Both the position numbers and the translations under genes were made by a program. The notes beneath the pieces are model-generated. The model worked only from the letters and a program-made list of their open reading frames with translations, made no database searches and was not told where the DNA came from. Of a stretch of DNA of 64,000 bases, positions 11,444 through 21,709 are shown in pieces (positions within the stretch are counted from its first letter, which is position 1; each line of letters begins with the position of its first letter). Origin of the DNA: Viola odorata (taxonomy: Eukaryota > Streptophyta > Magnoliopsida > Malpighiales > Violaceae); the NCBI GenBank assembly GCA_963691705.1, contig OY829542.1:28010579-28074578 (forward strand), read 5' to 3'.

Positions 11444-12249
11444 TACATCCAGGGTCGTTGGGGGTCCACCGTTAGCGTATCTTTCAGTTTACTGTATCGA
11501 CAATTGCGTTTCAGGGCCTCAATCGCAAAATCGATAGTGACCCCTGGCGTTAGGGACATTTCAAGATCAAATCGACCTAAGAAATCGTTCAACGATTCTT
11601 GTGGTTTTTGATGGATATCGAATAGCGCAGCTGCTGACTTTCTGATAGGAATAGCCGTGCTAAACCGACTTTTGAATTTTTCTTCCAACTGAGAAAAATT
11701 ATCGATAGACCCGGCGGGGAGCCCCTCGAACCATAGACGTGCCACTCCTGACAGCGTCATTACGAAAATTTGACACAATGCTGCGTCACTACGCGTTTGG
11801 AATTGCACGAAATCCTTCACCTTATTGAGGTGAGAAATGGGATCTTTTGTGCCGTCATATGATTCTGCTGGGAGTTTCACATGTCGATGGACTCTGTGGT
11901 GCCTGACACGGTAGCTGAACGGATGACCCACGTTAGCATCGGGGATCCTACGAGGCTGACGTTGATGTGGAATTTCAGCGTCGTATCTGGGATTTTGAGG
12001 ATCATATTCCTGATGTCTCCTAGGAGAACGACTACGGCTCCTTGGAGTTTGAGCTCGTCGACTTCTGCTGCTAGATCTCTCGCTGTATCTAGGAGATGGA
12101 TCTCTCACTATATCTCCCTGTCGATCATCCCAGGGCTCCCTATACTCGTCACGCTGGCGGACTGCTTCGGGGATAGAGATTCCTCCCCTGTATTGTCCAG
12201 AATGGTCGGCAGGTCCGCGCGTGAATGGTGGGAAGTTTATGGGGGCCAA
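11440..12249 (-). pseudogene. gag: Tat-L gag core
   Basis: About 270 codons with an Arg/Ser-rich N-terminal tract (SRSRSPRR) followed by the retrotransposon gag domain: KLPAESYDGTKDPISHLNKV, SGVARLWFEGLP, FDLEMSLTP and AIEALKRNCRY. Gag forms the virus-like particle that packages element RNA. The frame shifts near 11450, just before the conserved RLKAHNYARMEE segment, which continues in another frame. It corresponds closely to 15106-16449 in Tat-R. Confidence 0.88.
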
Positions 12250-12285
12250 GGGGAAAGGTAAGGAGGACGGGAGTGCCCTAGACTG

Positions 12286-12693
12286 TTAGGGCGATAAGGG
12301 TCGTTCGGTGACAATGGACGGGGTGAAAATTACTTGGGAGGACATACCAGGTCTTGAGGCATGAGGAGTAAATCCAACAGCCATCTCTGTCAGTTGATCC
12401 AGTTGAGCTTGGAGAGCTGCTATTGAATTCACGAAAGGGTTGTCCGCTTCTCCTATCATAGATCTTCCCGCTTGGGGGGTAGGATGGCTGGTTCCTGCTA
12501 TATGGGAGAAGGGAGAGCAAATCTGGAATGTAACTTCTTCTGAACTTGACCCGCGAGGAAGATCTAACTCTCCTGCAGCGACGTCCTGCCCTGGGGTGGG
12601 GGCATCAGAGGTAGCGAAGGGAAACAAGCGTCTGCGGGTGTTGTATGGGATGTTGGAAGTTCGGGACAGCGCCGGATCTGACTCTGAGGCCAT
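12286..12693 (-). CDS. Tat-L short N-terminal gag-proximal ORF
   Basis: A 135-codon ORF starts 86 bases inside the LTR edge. It begins MASESDP, contains RRRLFPFAT near residue 20 and VIFTPSI near its end, and stops before the gag core ORF. Tat-R has a matching 139-codon ORF (14649-15068) with the same motifs, start and stop placement. It could be the N-terminal part of gag separated by a stop, or a distinct small protein. The conserved stop position in two diverged copies slightly favours a real separate ORF or a readthrough site. Confidence 0.6.
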   Translation of the reverse strand: MASESDPALSRTSNIPYNTRRRLFPFATSDAPTPGQDVAAGELDLPRGSSSEEVTFQICSPFSHIAGTSHPTPQAGRSMIGEADNPFVNSIAALQAQLDQLTEMAVGFTPHASRPGMSSQVIFTPSIVTERPLSP

Positions 12694-12757
12694 AATCCTT
12701 CTAGCTTCGGGGAGGAGGAGCTTGGTTATTAAGGATGCTCACTTAATAGAACCAAAA

Positions 12758-12778
12758 CTCTCAACGAGAGCACCAATT
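12758..12778 (-). other. Primer-binding site of Tat-L
   Basis: Directly inside the 5' LTR the - strand reads AATTGGTGCTCTCGTTGAGA. Tat-R has the near-identical AATTGGTGCTTTCATTGAGA at the same place. Position and conservation mark the primer site. I could not assign the tRNA. Confidence 0.7.
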
Positions 12779-13351
12779 TGATAATAATTTGTCTTCTGCC
12801 GAAGGATGTATGGCGGAGCAGTTCTTTTCAGATCAGTGTACGCGACGGTCCACAGTACCTGCAATGCACCGGAGGGGGTCTCCGGCGGAAACACTCCGAT
12901 GCTTAAGTCAGTAGGTGTACTGAAATTGGCAGAGTTTTGGCTAGTCAAGTCCGCTTACCTGCCTCCTTTGTGGGGGAGGTATTTATAGAAGAAAGGGGGC
13001 GTTCCCGCCCGAGTAAACGGGTACGGAGCTATCACTCGCGTTAGGGTCTGTGGTTCGCCCTTATCATGATACGCTACCTTAGCGGTAGGTGTTTTAGGTA
13101 GATATTGCCGCGGTAGGATAATGGCCGGAGCGTTAATCTTGACACGTGGTTTCCTCTAGGGGTGAGATAACTCCTTGAGCCAAGCAGGAGGTCCGTGAGA
13201 GGAGCCGGTAGGGCCCCGTTAGCCTCTGTCGCGTTAGCCTTTGGGGAAGGTAGCAATCTTGTCCCTACCGTGGTGGTGCGAAACAGTAGCTATGCCTCTT
13301 CCCACCAGGTGATAGACGAAAATACCCTTTCTTTTAGGTGGATTGTTATCA
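12779..13351 (-). repeat. 5' LTR of Tat-L (573 bp)
   Basis: On the - strand it begins TGATAACAATCC and ends ATTATTATCA. These ends match those of the Tat-R LTR, and both LTRs share an internal block around CTTAAGCATCGGAGTGT and CCCCCTCCGG. The gag-side edge is followed by the primer site. Elsewhere the two LTRs are strongly diverged, so they are different subfamilies. Confidence 0.85.
12979..12990 (-). promoter_or_regulatory. TATA box of the Tat-L LTR
   Basis: The - strand reads TTCTATAAATACC. The Tat-R LTR has CCTATAAATACC at the equivalent place. It would drive the genomic transcript toward gag. Confidence 0.7.
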
Positions 13352-14023
13352 CTTATATATTTTACTCATTTTTTTAATTTTAGTTTCAACAATTATTTTG
13401 ATTTTTCTTTACACAAAAAGATAGTTTAAAAATAGTATTCATAAATTAAAAAAAGAAAAAGAAGAAACTAAACATCTTTATTTATGGCTACCCTGCAACC
13501 AATCTACTCTCAAACCCTACAACCCCAAAACATCATCTTCTTCCCTCAACTAGCACTGCCTCCAGCCACCACCTCTTTTCTCTTTTCTTTTTTCTTTTCT
13601 TTTTTCTTTCTACTTTTCTTTTCTTCTCTTCCATTTTCTTTTTCTTTACTGTTTGGATTGGGTTGAGTGTGTGGTGGTTGTGGTGTTGGGTAAGGTTTGT
13701 TGGTGTTTATTGGTGAGGCAGCGGTGGGGTGGGTACGACGGTGTGTTGGTTTTGGGTACGTGGTGGCTGGGCGGATAGTTGTGGTGTGCGACTGTGGTGG
13801 TTGAGGCAGGTTTGGTGAGCTGCAGTGGTGGTGGTGTTTGGTCGGTGTTGTGGTTTGATGGGTTTGGTAGTGGCGGTTTGGCCGGAGGGATTGGGTGGTT
13901 TAATTTGGGTTTGGTTCGGCGGTGGTTGGCGGCGGTGATTTGGGATTTGGTTGAAGAGGTGGTGATACGGTTGTGGTCATTTCGCGGAGCTTGATTCGAG
14001 CGTGCACAAGAAGGGACAGAGAG
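13352..14023. other. Spacer between the two head-to-head Tat elements
   Basis: About 670 bases that belong to neither LTR. It starts AT-rich, then has a pyrimidine tract (13570-13650) and then a G/T-rich, GGT-repeat-like stretch (13665-13960). No ORF here resembles a known protein; the ORFs on either strand follow the base bias. It is probably older intergenic DNA. Confidence 0.5.
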
Positions 14024-14560
14024 TGATAACAACCAAGGCAACCCCAAGGGCATTATTGTCCTCGTACCAGTTTAGAGGCCAGAACCCTACCGCGCCTGCC
14101 CGGGGTCAACCGCGGAAGAGTGACGCCCATTGTTCAGTAAGGAATCTTGGGATGGTCGACATCAGCGGAGGGGGGGTCTCACGCGTCGTCTATCCGCACA
14201 CACGATGTCATCCCATCCAGGGACAGTCATGACGTCACCTGGAGATATCGCCCCTGACGTCACCCAGAGATATCGCTCCTAACGTCGCTAGGGATATCGC
14301 CCTCGATGTCGCTAGAAGCGTTATATTCCCAGATATCGCCCTCCACTTGGCCTATAAATACCCCACAATTTAAAACGCAAGGTAAGCCTAAGATCGCAAC
14401 TGGAACCTCTGCTATTTTAAATAGCCATACTAACTTAAGCATCGGAGTGTCTACGCCTAAGCCCCCCTCCGGCGCTTTGCAGGTACATTCGGTGGTTACT
14501 ACAGTGACTCTGATCGGCCCCACCTTCACTTCCGATTCCCCGAAACTTCGAATCTTATCA
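14024..14560 (+). repeat. 5' LTR of Tat-R (537 bp)
   Basis: Begins TGATAACAACC and ends AATCTTATCA, immediately before the primer site at 14561. Four short direct motifs of the form GACGTCNCC...GATATCGC occur at 14228-14340. It shares the CTTAAGCATCGGAGTGT block with the Tat-L LTR. Confidence 0.85.
14352..14361 (+). promoter_or_regulatory. TATA box of the Tat-R LTR
   Basis: CTATAAATAC lies about 200 bases before the LTR end and matches the Tat-L LTR motif in the same context. Confidence 0.7.
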
Positions 14561-14580
14561 AATTGGTGCTTTCATTGAGA
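14561..14580 (+). other. Primer-binding site of Tat-R
   Basis: AATTGGTGCTTTCATTGAGA follows the LTR directly and is conserved in Tat-L. The tRNA partner is not assigned. Confidence 0.7.
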
Positions 14581-14648
14581 GCTTTGGTTGATTAAGTGAG
14601 CATCCTTGACAACCAAGCTCCGTTTTTCCTGGAAGGATTGGACCAACC

Positions 14649-15068
14649 ATGGCTTCTGACTCGGAGTCCACTCCGCCTCCATCTTCCAGCATTCCCTTTG
14701 AGATCCGTAGGAGACTTTTTCCTTTCGCCACTGCTGATGAGTCTACTACGATGCAAGAAATCAGTCGAGAGTCTTCAGATCTCTCCTTCAAGATGGTAGG
14801 AGGAACACTTTCCTCCCAGATAAGCATTCCTTTGCCCCAAATGAGGGGATCCAGTTCTTATCCTCCACCTTCTCGGGGACTCACGCTTAGTGATGCAAAC
14901 AGCCCCCTCACGAGCGAAATATCCGCCCTTCGTGCCCGGCTGGATTACTTGACTGAGCTGGCCGCAAGGATCGCGCCAGATGCTTCTGGGTCGAGTATTC
15001 CTCCCGAGGTTATTTTTACACCATCCATTATTGCCGTTGACTATGCCCGCAGCGGATACTCCAATTAA
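14649..15068 (+). CDS. Tat-R short N-terminal gag-proximal ORF
   Basis: 139 codons starting at ATGGCTTCT after a favourable ACC context. It has RRRLFPFAT near residue 26 and VIFTPSI near the end, like the 135-codon ORF of Tat-L. It ends in a TAA about 40 bases before the gag core ORF. It may be the gag N-terminus or a separate small protein. Confidence 0.6.
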   Translation: MASDSESTPPPSSSIPFEIRRRLFPFATADESTTMQEISRESSDLSFKMVGGTLSSQISIPLPQMRGSSSYPPPSRGLTLSDANSPLTSEISALRARLDYLTELAARIAPDASGSSIPPEVIFTPSIIAVDYARSGYSN

Positions 15069-15105
15069 CCTTATGCGACTTGATTAGGGACAAATAGAGT
15101 CTTAT

Positions 15106-16449
15106 GTGCCGCAGGTGCCGCAATTTCCCATCCCTCAAGGGGAAAGACGGCTTGACGAGCACAGAGACCGTTGGGACGGTCGACGAGAAAAAGTGAATAG
15201 GAATGTATCCCTTGAACGTAGTGAAAGATCTAGCAGTAGAAGACATCGAACCCGCTCGCCCAGGAGTCGCAGTCAGTCCCCTCAGAGACATCACACTCCA
15301 GATCCGCGTAATCGGAGGCGTCATTTGGGAGCATCACCCCCTCTTCATACGCGCAAAATCCTTGATGATACTTCAGGTCACCCGTTTAGTCATCGGGTGA
15401 AGCGTCATAGGGTCAGTCGGTATGTGAAACTTCCCACAGAATCCTACGATGGTACCAGAGATCCCATTTCTCACCTCAAAAAGGTGAAGGACTTCGTACA
15501 ATTTCAGACCCATAGTGATGTAGCCTTGTGTCAAATATTTGTCATGATGTTGTCAGGGGTTGCCCGCCTCTGGTTTGAGGGTCTTCCCGGTGGATCTATT
15601 GATAGCTTCCCGCAGTTGGAATCTAAGTTTCGAAGTCGATTCAGCACTGCGGTTCCTATCAGGAAATCCACCGCGACCCTATTTGATATCCACCGTAAGC
15701 CTCAGGAATCTTTGAGAGATTTCCTTAGTCATTTCGACTTGGAAATGTCATTAACCCCTAGAGTTACCGTGGACTTCGCCGTAGAAGCCCTTAAGCGGAA
15801 CTGCCGTTACGGGAAATTAAGAGACACGTTGATGGTGGACCCCCCGGTGACATTAGACGCGCTAAGGCTGAAAGCCCACAACTACGCCAGAATGGAAGAA
15901 GAAGAAAACAGGGACAGGGCCCGGAGCGTGTTACAAGACGTGCCTCAAGTCCCTAATGCTCCTACCACTACCACTTCAGAGGATCGCTTTATTGACGAAT
16001 ATGCACAGCGAAAAGACCACATTCCTAGGGCCTCTAATTGGCGCAGAGGCAATTCCTCAAAAGGAAAGTCCGGCAATTCCCCTACTCGACGACAGGGAGA
16101 TCCTCCCAAGGGGCGAATTTACGACCCAGACTTCCCTTTCCTCATTTTACCAAGATCAGAAATATTAGCAATTGTGGAACAGCGGAATCTACCCATTTTT
16201 CGTTACCCCGCCCCTGTCAAGCCCGGGGTAATCACGGGAGGAAGAGAAAATGTTTTTTGCAAGTTTCACAAAGCTAAGGGACACTCTACAGAAGTGTGCA
16301 GGGAATTAAAGCTGGCGATAGAGCGTCTGGTAGAGGAAGGGTATCTCGGAGAATTCGCCACTAAGACTAGAGAGGAAGCTAGGAACAACCGTACGAGCAG
16401 AGCTGCTGATAACAAACCAGTATGCACCCCTGCACGTTCCAGGAAGTAA
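15106..16449 (+). pseudogene. gag: Tat-R gag core and zinc knuckle
   Basis: 447 codons. An Arg/Ser-rich tract (RTRSPRSRSQSPQRH) is followed by the retrotransposon gag domain (ESYDGTRDPISHLKKV, SGVARLWFEGLP, DLEMSLTPRV, KRNCRYGKL) and a CCHC-like knuckle (CKFHKAKGHSTEVC). The frame is lost near 16410: the expected continuation (GSNAVP, then PIINIIVGG) is present in another frame, and a second one-base change near 16540 restores the pol frame. Gag would form the particle and bind element RNA. Confidence 0.88.
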
Positions 16450-16566
16450 TGCGGTTCCCGCCGGAAGAGGTAGAGAAACATTCATGATGGATGATGACGA
16501 GGTCCCTATCATCAACATCATAGTCGGAGGTATCCCTACCTAGATGAACCTGCGCAGTTAAAGCCC

Positions 16567-18138
16567 GTGACGGGAGACAAACGGAAGGGAGAGGGTGCGA
16601 TAAGGAAAAATGAAGCGATAAGTGCTTTGGACAGGATGGTGATGTCTTTTTCCGAAGAGGATGAGAAAGGCGTCATTTATCCACATAACGACGCGTTAGT
16701 GGTTACACCTGTTATCGCTAATCACGGGGTTAGAAGAACCCTCGTGGACAACGGAAGCGCCGTGAACTTATTTTCACTGGAAGCCTATAACCTTATGAAG
16801 CGCCTCGACAACGAGTTGACGCCTTGCAAGAAGCCAATAATTGGAGTGGATGGGGTCCCGATCCCAGTAACCAGGGTAACCACCTTGCCCGTATACTTCA
16901 GAGAGGATACCTCCAAGCGATCGGAGGAGCTGCTATTCCTAGTCGTGGACCTAAATCTGCCCTATAATGCTATTCTGGGAAGACCTTTCCTCAACCACTT
17001 CGGAGCGGCGATATCACAAAAATATTTGAGGATGAAATATCCCTCTTGGGAGGGGGTAGTCTCAATAAAAGGCAATCAGAAATTGGCGGCCGAGTGTTAC
17101 CTCCTCATGACTCAGAAGAGTTGTGATAGGTACGTCTGTGTAACGGTAGATCCGTACGAACAAAATGATGAGAAGCGCACTCAGCCATTGGACAAAATGG
17201 TACCCGTGCAGGTTAACGGGATCGACGGAGCAAGCTTCCTGGTTAGTGAAAAGCTTAGCCCAATGGAAAACCTTCAACTAGCTTGGTTGTTGCACAAGTG
17301 TAAAGGAGAATTCGCATGGAAGCCCGCGGACATGCCAGGTATCTCTCGGGAGGTGGCAGAGCACCGACTTAATGTTGATCCCAACGTCAAGCCAATCCAG
17401 CAAAAGCGACGCGCGTTCTCTGCGGAGAAAGCGTCAGCCGTCGAGAAGGAGGTGATCAAACTCCTAGACGCCGGTTTCATCCGAGAAGTCCAATACCCGA
17501 CCTGGCTAGCCAACCTAGTTCTTGTCCCAAAGCCCAACGGAGATTGGCGCATGTGCATCGACTTCACTGACTTGAATGATGCCTGCCCCAAAGATTGCTA
17601 CCCTTTTCCTAGGATTGATAAGCTGGTCGATCAGACCGCGGGGTATGCCTATCTAAGCTCTCTAGACGCCAATTCGGGATACCATCAAATCCCCATGGCC
17701 GTTGAGGATGAAGAAAAAACCGCTTTCATCACCCCGAAAGCTACTTACTGTTATACGACAATGCCGTTTGGGCTGAAGAATGCTGGAGCCACCTTTCAAC
17801 GAATGGCAAACAAGGTCTTTGAAAAGTAGATTGGAAGAAACGTGGAAGCATACGTTGACGATATACTGGTTAAGAGCCGAAGTTTCCAAGGCCATCTGAA
17901 TGACTTGGAAGAAGTTTTCCGCGTGATGGGAAAATATCAAATGAAGTTGAATCCCCGTAAGTGCATGTTTGTGTTTCAGATGGGAAAGTTTTTGGGTTAC
18001 GTGGTTCGCCGGAAAGGTATCCAGCCCAACCCCTCAAAGGTCAAAGCTATCCAGGATATGATACCTCCTCGAACTGTCAAGGAGGTGCAAAGGTTGACGG
18101 GGCGCGTTACTGCCCTAGGACGATTTATCTCTAAGTAG
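16567..18138 (+). pseudogene. pol: Tat-R protease and reverse transcriptase
   Basis: The frame holds the protease (VDNGSAVNLFSLEAYNLM, then NAILGRPFL) and the reverse transcriptase (DAGFIREVQYPTWLAN, MCIDFTDLND, catalytic YVDDILVKS). A TAG at about 17827 splits the enzyme just after ANKVFEK; Tat-L has Gln there (ENQIGR), so CAG became TAG. A second TAG at 18136 also replaces a Gln codon (SKQGER in Tat-L). Otherwise the frame is continuous. Confidence 0.9.
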
Positions 18139-18522
18139 GGTGAGAGATGCCTACCCTTTTTTAAGGTCATACGCAAAAAAGCTCCTTTCGGATGGACAGA
18201 GAAATGCAAAGAGGCGTTTATGGGTCTAAAAGCTTATTCATCATCCGACCTGGTGCTGACAAGGCCAGAACCGGGCGATACCCTATACATATACCTCGGT
18301 GTGGCAGACGAAGTGGTTAGCGCCGTCCTCATTCGAGATGACAACCATTTGTATCACGCCGTCTATTTCGTGAGTCACATTTTGAAAGATGCCGAGCTGC
18401 GATATGCTCGCATTGAAAAAATAGTGTTTGCACTGGTTCAGGCCACGCGAAAAATGGACAGATACTTCCAAGCCCATCCAGTTATCGTGCTTACTAACCA
18501 ACCATTGAAAAGGATATTCTGA
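18139..18522 (+). pseudogene. pol: Tat-R Gypsy RNase H
   Basis: Continues the reverse transcriptase frame with APFGWTEKC, LTRPEPGDTLYIYLGVAD, FVSHILKDAELRY and a TDQPL-like motif changed to TNQPL. It ends at a TGA at 18520 where Tat-L has Arg (IFRKPE), a CGA to TGA change. RNase H degrades the RNA of the RNA-DNA hybrid. The Asp to Asn change in TNQPL would hurt activity. Confidence 0.85.
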
Positions 18523-20490
18523 AAGCCTGAGTCTTCAGGAAGGATGCTGATTTGGGCCATCGAACTTGAGCAATATGGGTTGCGATACCAAAACCGTCCT
18601 TCCGTGAAAGCCCAGGTCCTAGCAGACTTCATAGCCGAATGCACCTTCACGGAAGACCCGTTAACGGACCTACCAGAAGAAGAAAGGGAGGACTTGGACC
18701 TCCCGTTCCCTGAAACCTATACTGATTTGTGGGTTGTTCACGTGGATGGCACCAAGAACCAAGAGCTGGCTAGAGCCGGGATCTTCATGATCGAACGACA
18801 CGATATGCAGATACGATACGCCATCAAAATACTGCAGTTGTTATCCAATAATGCAGCTGAATATGAGGCATTACTAGCCGACCTCCAGATAGGAAGAAAC
18901 TTTTCCGCCAAGGCCATATATGTCACAGGAATGATGGGAGACTTGCAATTGAAAATTTATGGAGATTCCAAACTAATAATAGACCAAGTCTTGGGATACT
19001 CTCAGGTTAGAGAGCGCATCATGGTTCAGTACCTCACCAAAGTGAAGCGTGAACTGTTGGAAATAAAGAAAAACGGCATGCGAGTCAGCTTTGAGCACAT
19101 TCCCCGAGAGGACAACGCTGAAGCGGACAACCTGGCCAAACTCGCTGCAAATCCAGACATGTCTATACCTAAGGGTGTGTATTACCGAGAGATATCGGTT
19201 CCCTCATTCATGGAAGAGCAAACCTCGCTTTGCTTGGAAGAAATTGAAAATGATTGGCGAATCCCTGTGATAAAATACTTGAAACATGAGGAATTACCTG
19301 CGGATAACACCGAGAAAAAGAAAGTACTGAAACAAGCAGCAAGGTGCACATATTATGATGGAGAGCTGATCCGGAGATGCTTCTCTCACCCGGCGGCCAA
19401 GTGTATAACGGAACAAGAAGGCCTTCACACCTTGCGAGAAATCCACGAAGGAATATGTGGTATGCACGCGTCAGGCGGCACCTTAGCAGCGCAAGTCTTC
19501 AGGTCTGGATTCTACTGGCCTACCATTCGAAGAGACTACCACAATTATGCACGGACTTGTCAAAAGTGTCAGGAGTTCTCCAAGATCCCTCGACAACCCG
19601 CTACCGAGATTTCTGAGATAGTGACTCCTTGTCCTTTTGCGAAATGGGGGATAGATATCTTGGGCCCGTTTCCAAAAGCAAGGTCCCAACTAAAGTTCGT
19701 GGTCGTGACAGTGGACTACTTCACGAAATGGGCCGAAGCGGAAGCAGTGGCCAACATCACAACAGAAAAAATTTGGCGTTTCTTCAAACACCAAGTTATC
19801 ATGCGGTTCGGTGTTCCCCGTGTGCTAGTCAGCGATAATGGGACACAATTCACTAGCCAGTTCTTCAGAGATCAGTGCGCAGAATTCCAGATCGAACAAA
19901 GGTTCTCTTCCGTGGCTCACCCGCAGACCAACGGTCAGGCAGAGGTGACGAACCGAAGCATCCTCGCTGGCATAAAGAAAAACTTGGAAGGATCTAAAAA
20001 GAAATGGGCAAATGAGCTGCCATATGTGATGTGGGCGTACCGCATGACCGTTTAAACTAGTACGGGAGAAACACCCTTCGCATTGGCTTTTGGCACTGAG
20101 GCCGTCACACCGGTAGAAATTGGTACAATGAGCCTACGAGTGGCACACTTCAGGGAAGAAATGAATGAGGAGAGGCTACAGGCTAACCTCGATGCGTTAC
20201 CAGAACGGCAGGAGGAAGCTCTTCTGAAAACGCTTCATTATAAGCAAAAGATGGCACGTTATCACAATAGGCGCGTCAAAGAACGGCTCCTGAAAGCCGG
20301 CGACTTGGTACTTAGAGACAAACGAGCCGCTGGACAGCGTATATGGAAACTCAGCCTGAACTTGGAGGGCCCATACCGCGTCACCCGCGTTATCGGAAAG
20401 TGAGCATATCACCTGGAAACACTCGACGGTACTCCCTTACCTAACTCTTGGAACGTAGCTCGTTTGAAACTATACCATGCTAGAGTGTAA
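18523..20490 (+). pseudogene. pol: Tat-R second RNase H and integrase
   Basis: The second RNase H shows VHVDGTKNQ, NNAAEYEAL, GDSKLIIDQ and the closing FEHIPREDNAEAD. Integrase follows with the HHCC finger (IHEGICGMH, CQKC) and a full D,D-35-E core: GIDILGPF, VSDNGTQF and the Glu of NGQAEVTN, 35 residues after the second Asp. A TAA at 20053 and a TGA at 20401 break the C-terminal part, which ends at a TAA at 20488-20490 after LKLYHARV. This is the best preserved integrase core in the window. Confidence 0.9.
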
Positions 20491-20587
20491 TCCATTTTCT
20501 GCACCTTTTGTTAATCTTAGCCCTGACTTGTGCTAACGCTCGAATAAAGGATATTCTTGTGTGTTTTATGGTTGATGATGTGCAGAT

Positions 20588-21125
20588 AATAAAGGGTGCC
20601 AGGAGTGAAAAGTCCTATCCTTGTGACGGCCAGTCCTGATCAGACGGCTCACTAAGTGAGGGCACGCCCTGGCATACCTAAAAACTAGTGTTGGGAGTGA
20701 AAAGTCCTATCCTCATGGCAGCCGCGCTAACACAGATGGGCCACTGAGACGAGGCACGTCCCGACGCCCCCGGGAGTGAAAAGTCCTATCCTTGTGGTAA
20801 ACCGGGCTAACATAGACGGCCCATCAAGATGAGGCACATCCCGACATCCCTGGGAGTGAAAAGTCCTACCCTTGTGCTGACCGTTCTCATAGAGATGGCT
20901 CACCAAGAAGAGGCACACCCTAGAGAGATAGTAACTCCATCCTGGAAGTGAAAATCCTATCCTTGTGATAACCGGGCTAATATAGACGGCTCACTAAGTG
21001 AGGGCACGATTCCGGAATACGAGGTCAACGCCTGAAAGTGAAAAACCTAGCCTTGTGACGACCTGTCCTGATCCGACGACTCACTAAGATGAGGCACTTT
21101 TCAGGCCGATCGTTGAAAATGCGAA
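20588..21125. repeat. Tandem array, six copies of an about 85-bp unit
   Basis: Each copy starts near GGAGTGAAAAGTCCTATCC; copies fall near 20605, 20698, 20776, 20854, 20946 and 21036. Units end with GCTCACTAAG and GAGGCAC. The family is the same as the Tat-L array at 6418-6770, in the same orientation relative to gag-pol. Confidence 0.88.
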
Positions 21126-21709
21126 GAATCGCGAAATCCCAGCAAGTAACTAGATGGGAAATCCCTGGTGAAGATGGCTAGTGGAGAAAGCGATATGAGC
21201 GACATCGGCAATAACAACCCGAGTTGGAGGCAGAAAGGCTCTTACGGGTAACTATTGTCTATTAGTACATGTCATTTTACTAATGATTTCTAATTGAAAA
21301 TGTACAGAGACATTACTCAGATGACGCAGAGATGGATTCTCTCGTTATCGTGGCTTGGGGAATGTGATTTAAGTGATACGGATACTATGTATCTTTCTAG
21401 CAATATTCCCATGGAAAAGGAGACGTCAGAACCTATCTAAGAGCCATTCTAAGCCACCAGCCGAGAACATCTACGGCAAGGCTATTATACGCCATATAAT
21501 GTGGGAAACTGGAAAAAGTGGATATCGCACTTCTATAAGTCTGTTATCTCGGAGGTTATCTACCGGGTGATAATTGAAATGCTCATGCAAGGGTCATGCC
21601 GCGATATTTCCCGACGCGCCCATCATCACAACTTAATAAGGAAAGGAAATTGGCAGCAAATGAAATTAGGAAACCAAATATATGGTTGTTCATAAATGCC
21701 CCAGAAGGG
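21126..21709. other. Tat-R 3' region between array and antisense ORF
   Basis: About 580 bases, AT-rich from 21250 on. I see no gene here. Short ORFs show no recognisable family. Probably 3' UTR of the element and of the antisense transcript. Confidence 0.4.

Larger units (their letters stand above)
493..13351 (-). mobile_element. Tat-lineage Ty3/Gypsy LTR retrotransposon (Tat-L), 3' LTR not present
   Basis: Read on the - strand the order is 5' LTR (13351-12779), primer site, gag, protease, reverse transcriptase, RNase H, second RNase H, integrase, tandem-repeat arrays, then two ORFs on the opposite strand. A second RNase H and a long 3' region with antisense ORFs are known marks of the plant Tat lineage. 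The 3' LTR is missing because the element is interrupted at 492/493 by LTR-A. The reading frame is broken by several stops, frameshifts and an integrase deletion, so this copy cannot move by itself. Confidence 0.9.

Noticed and set aside
13646..14053. Long ORFs on both strands of the spacer (Thr/Pro/His-rich on -, Gly/Val/Trp-rich on +)
   Set aside because: They follow the G/T strand bias of a low-complexity stretch and show no domain or conservation.
20957..20975. TGATAACC near the Tat-R array as a 3' LTR start
   Set aside because: It is part of the tandem-repeat unit and is not followed by LTR sequence.
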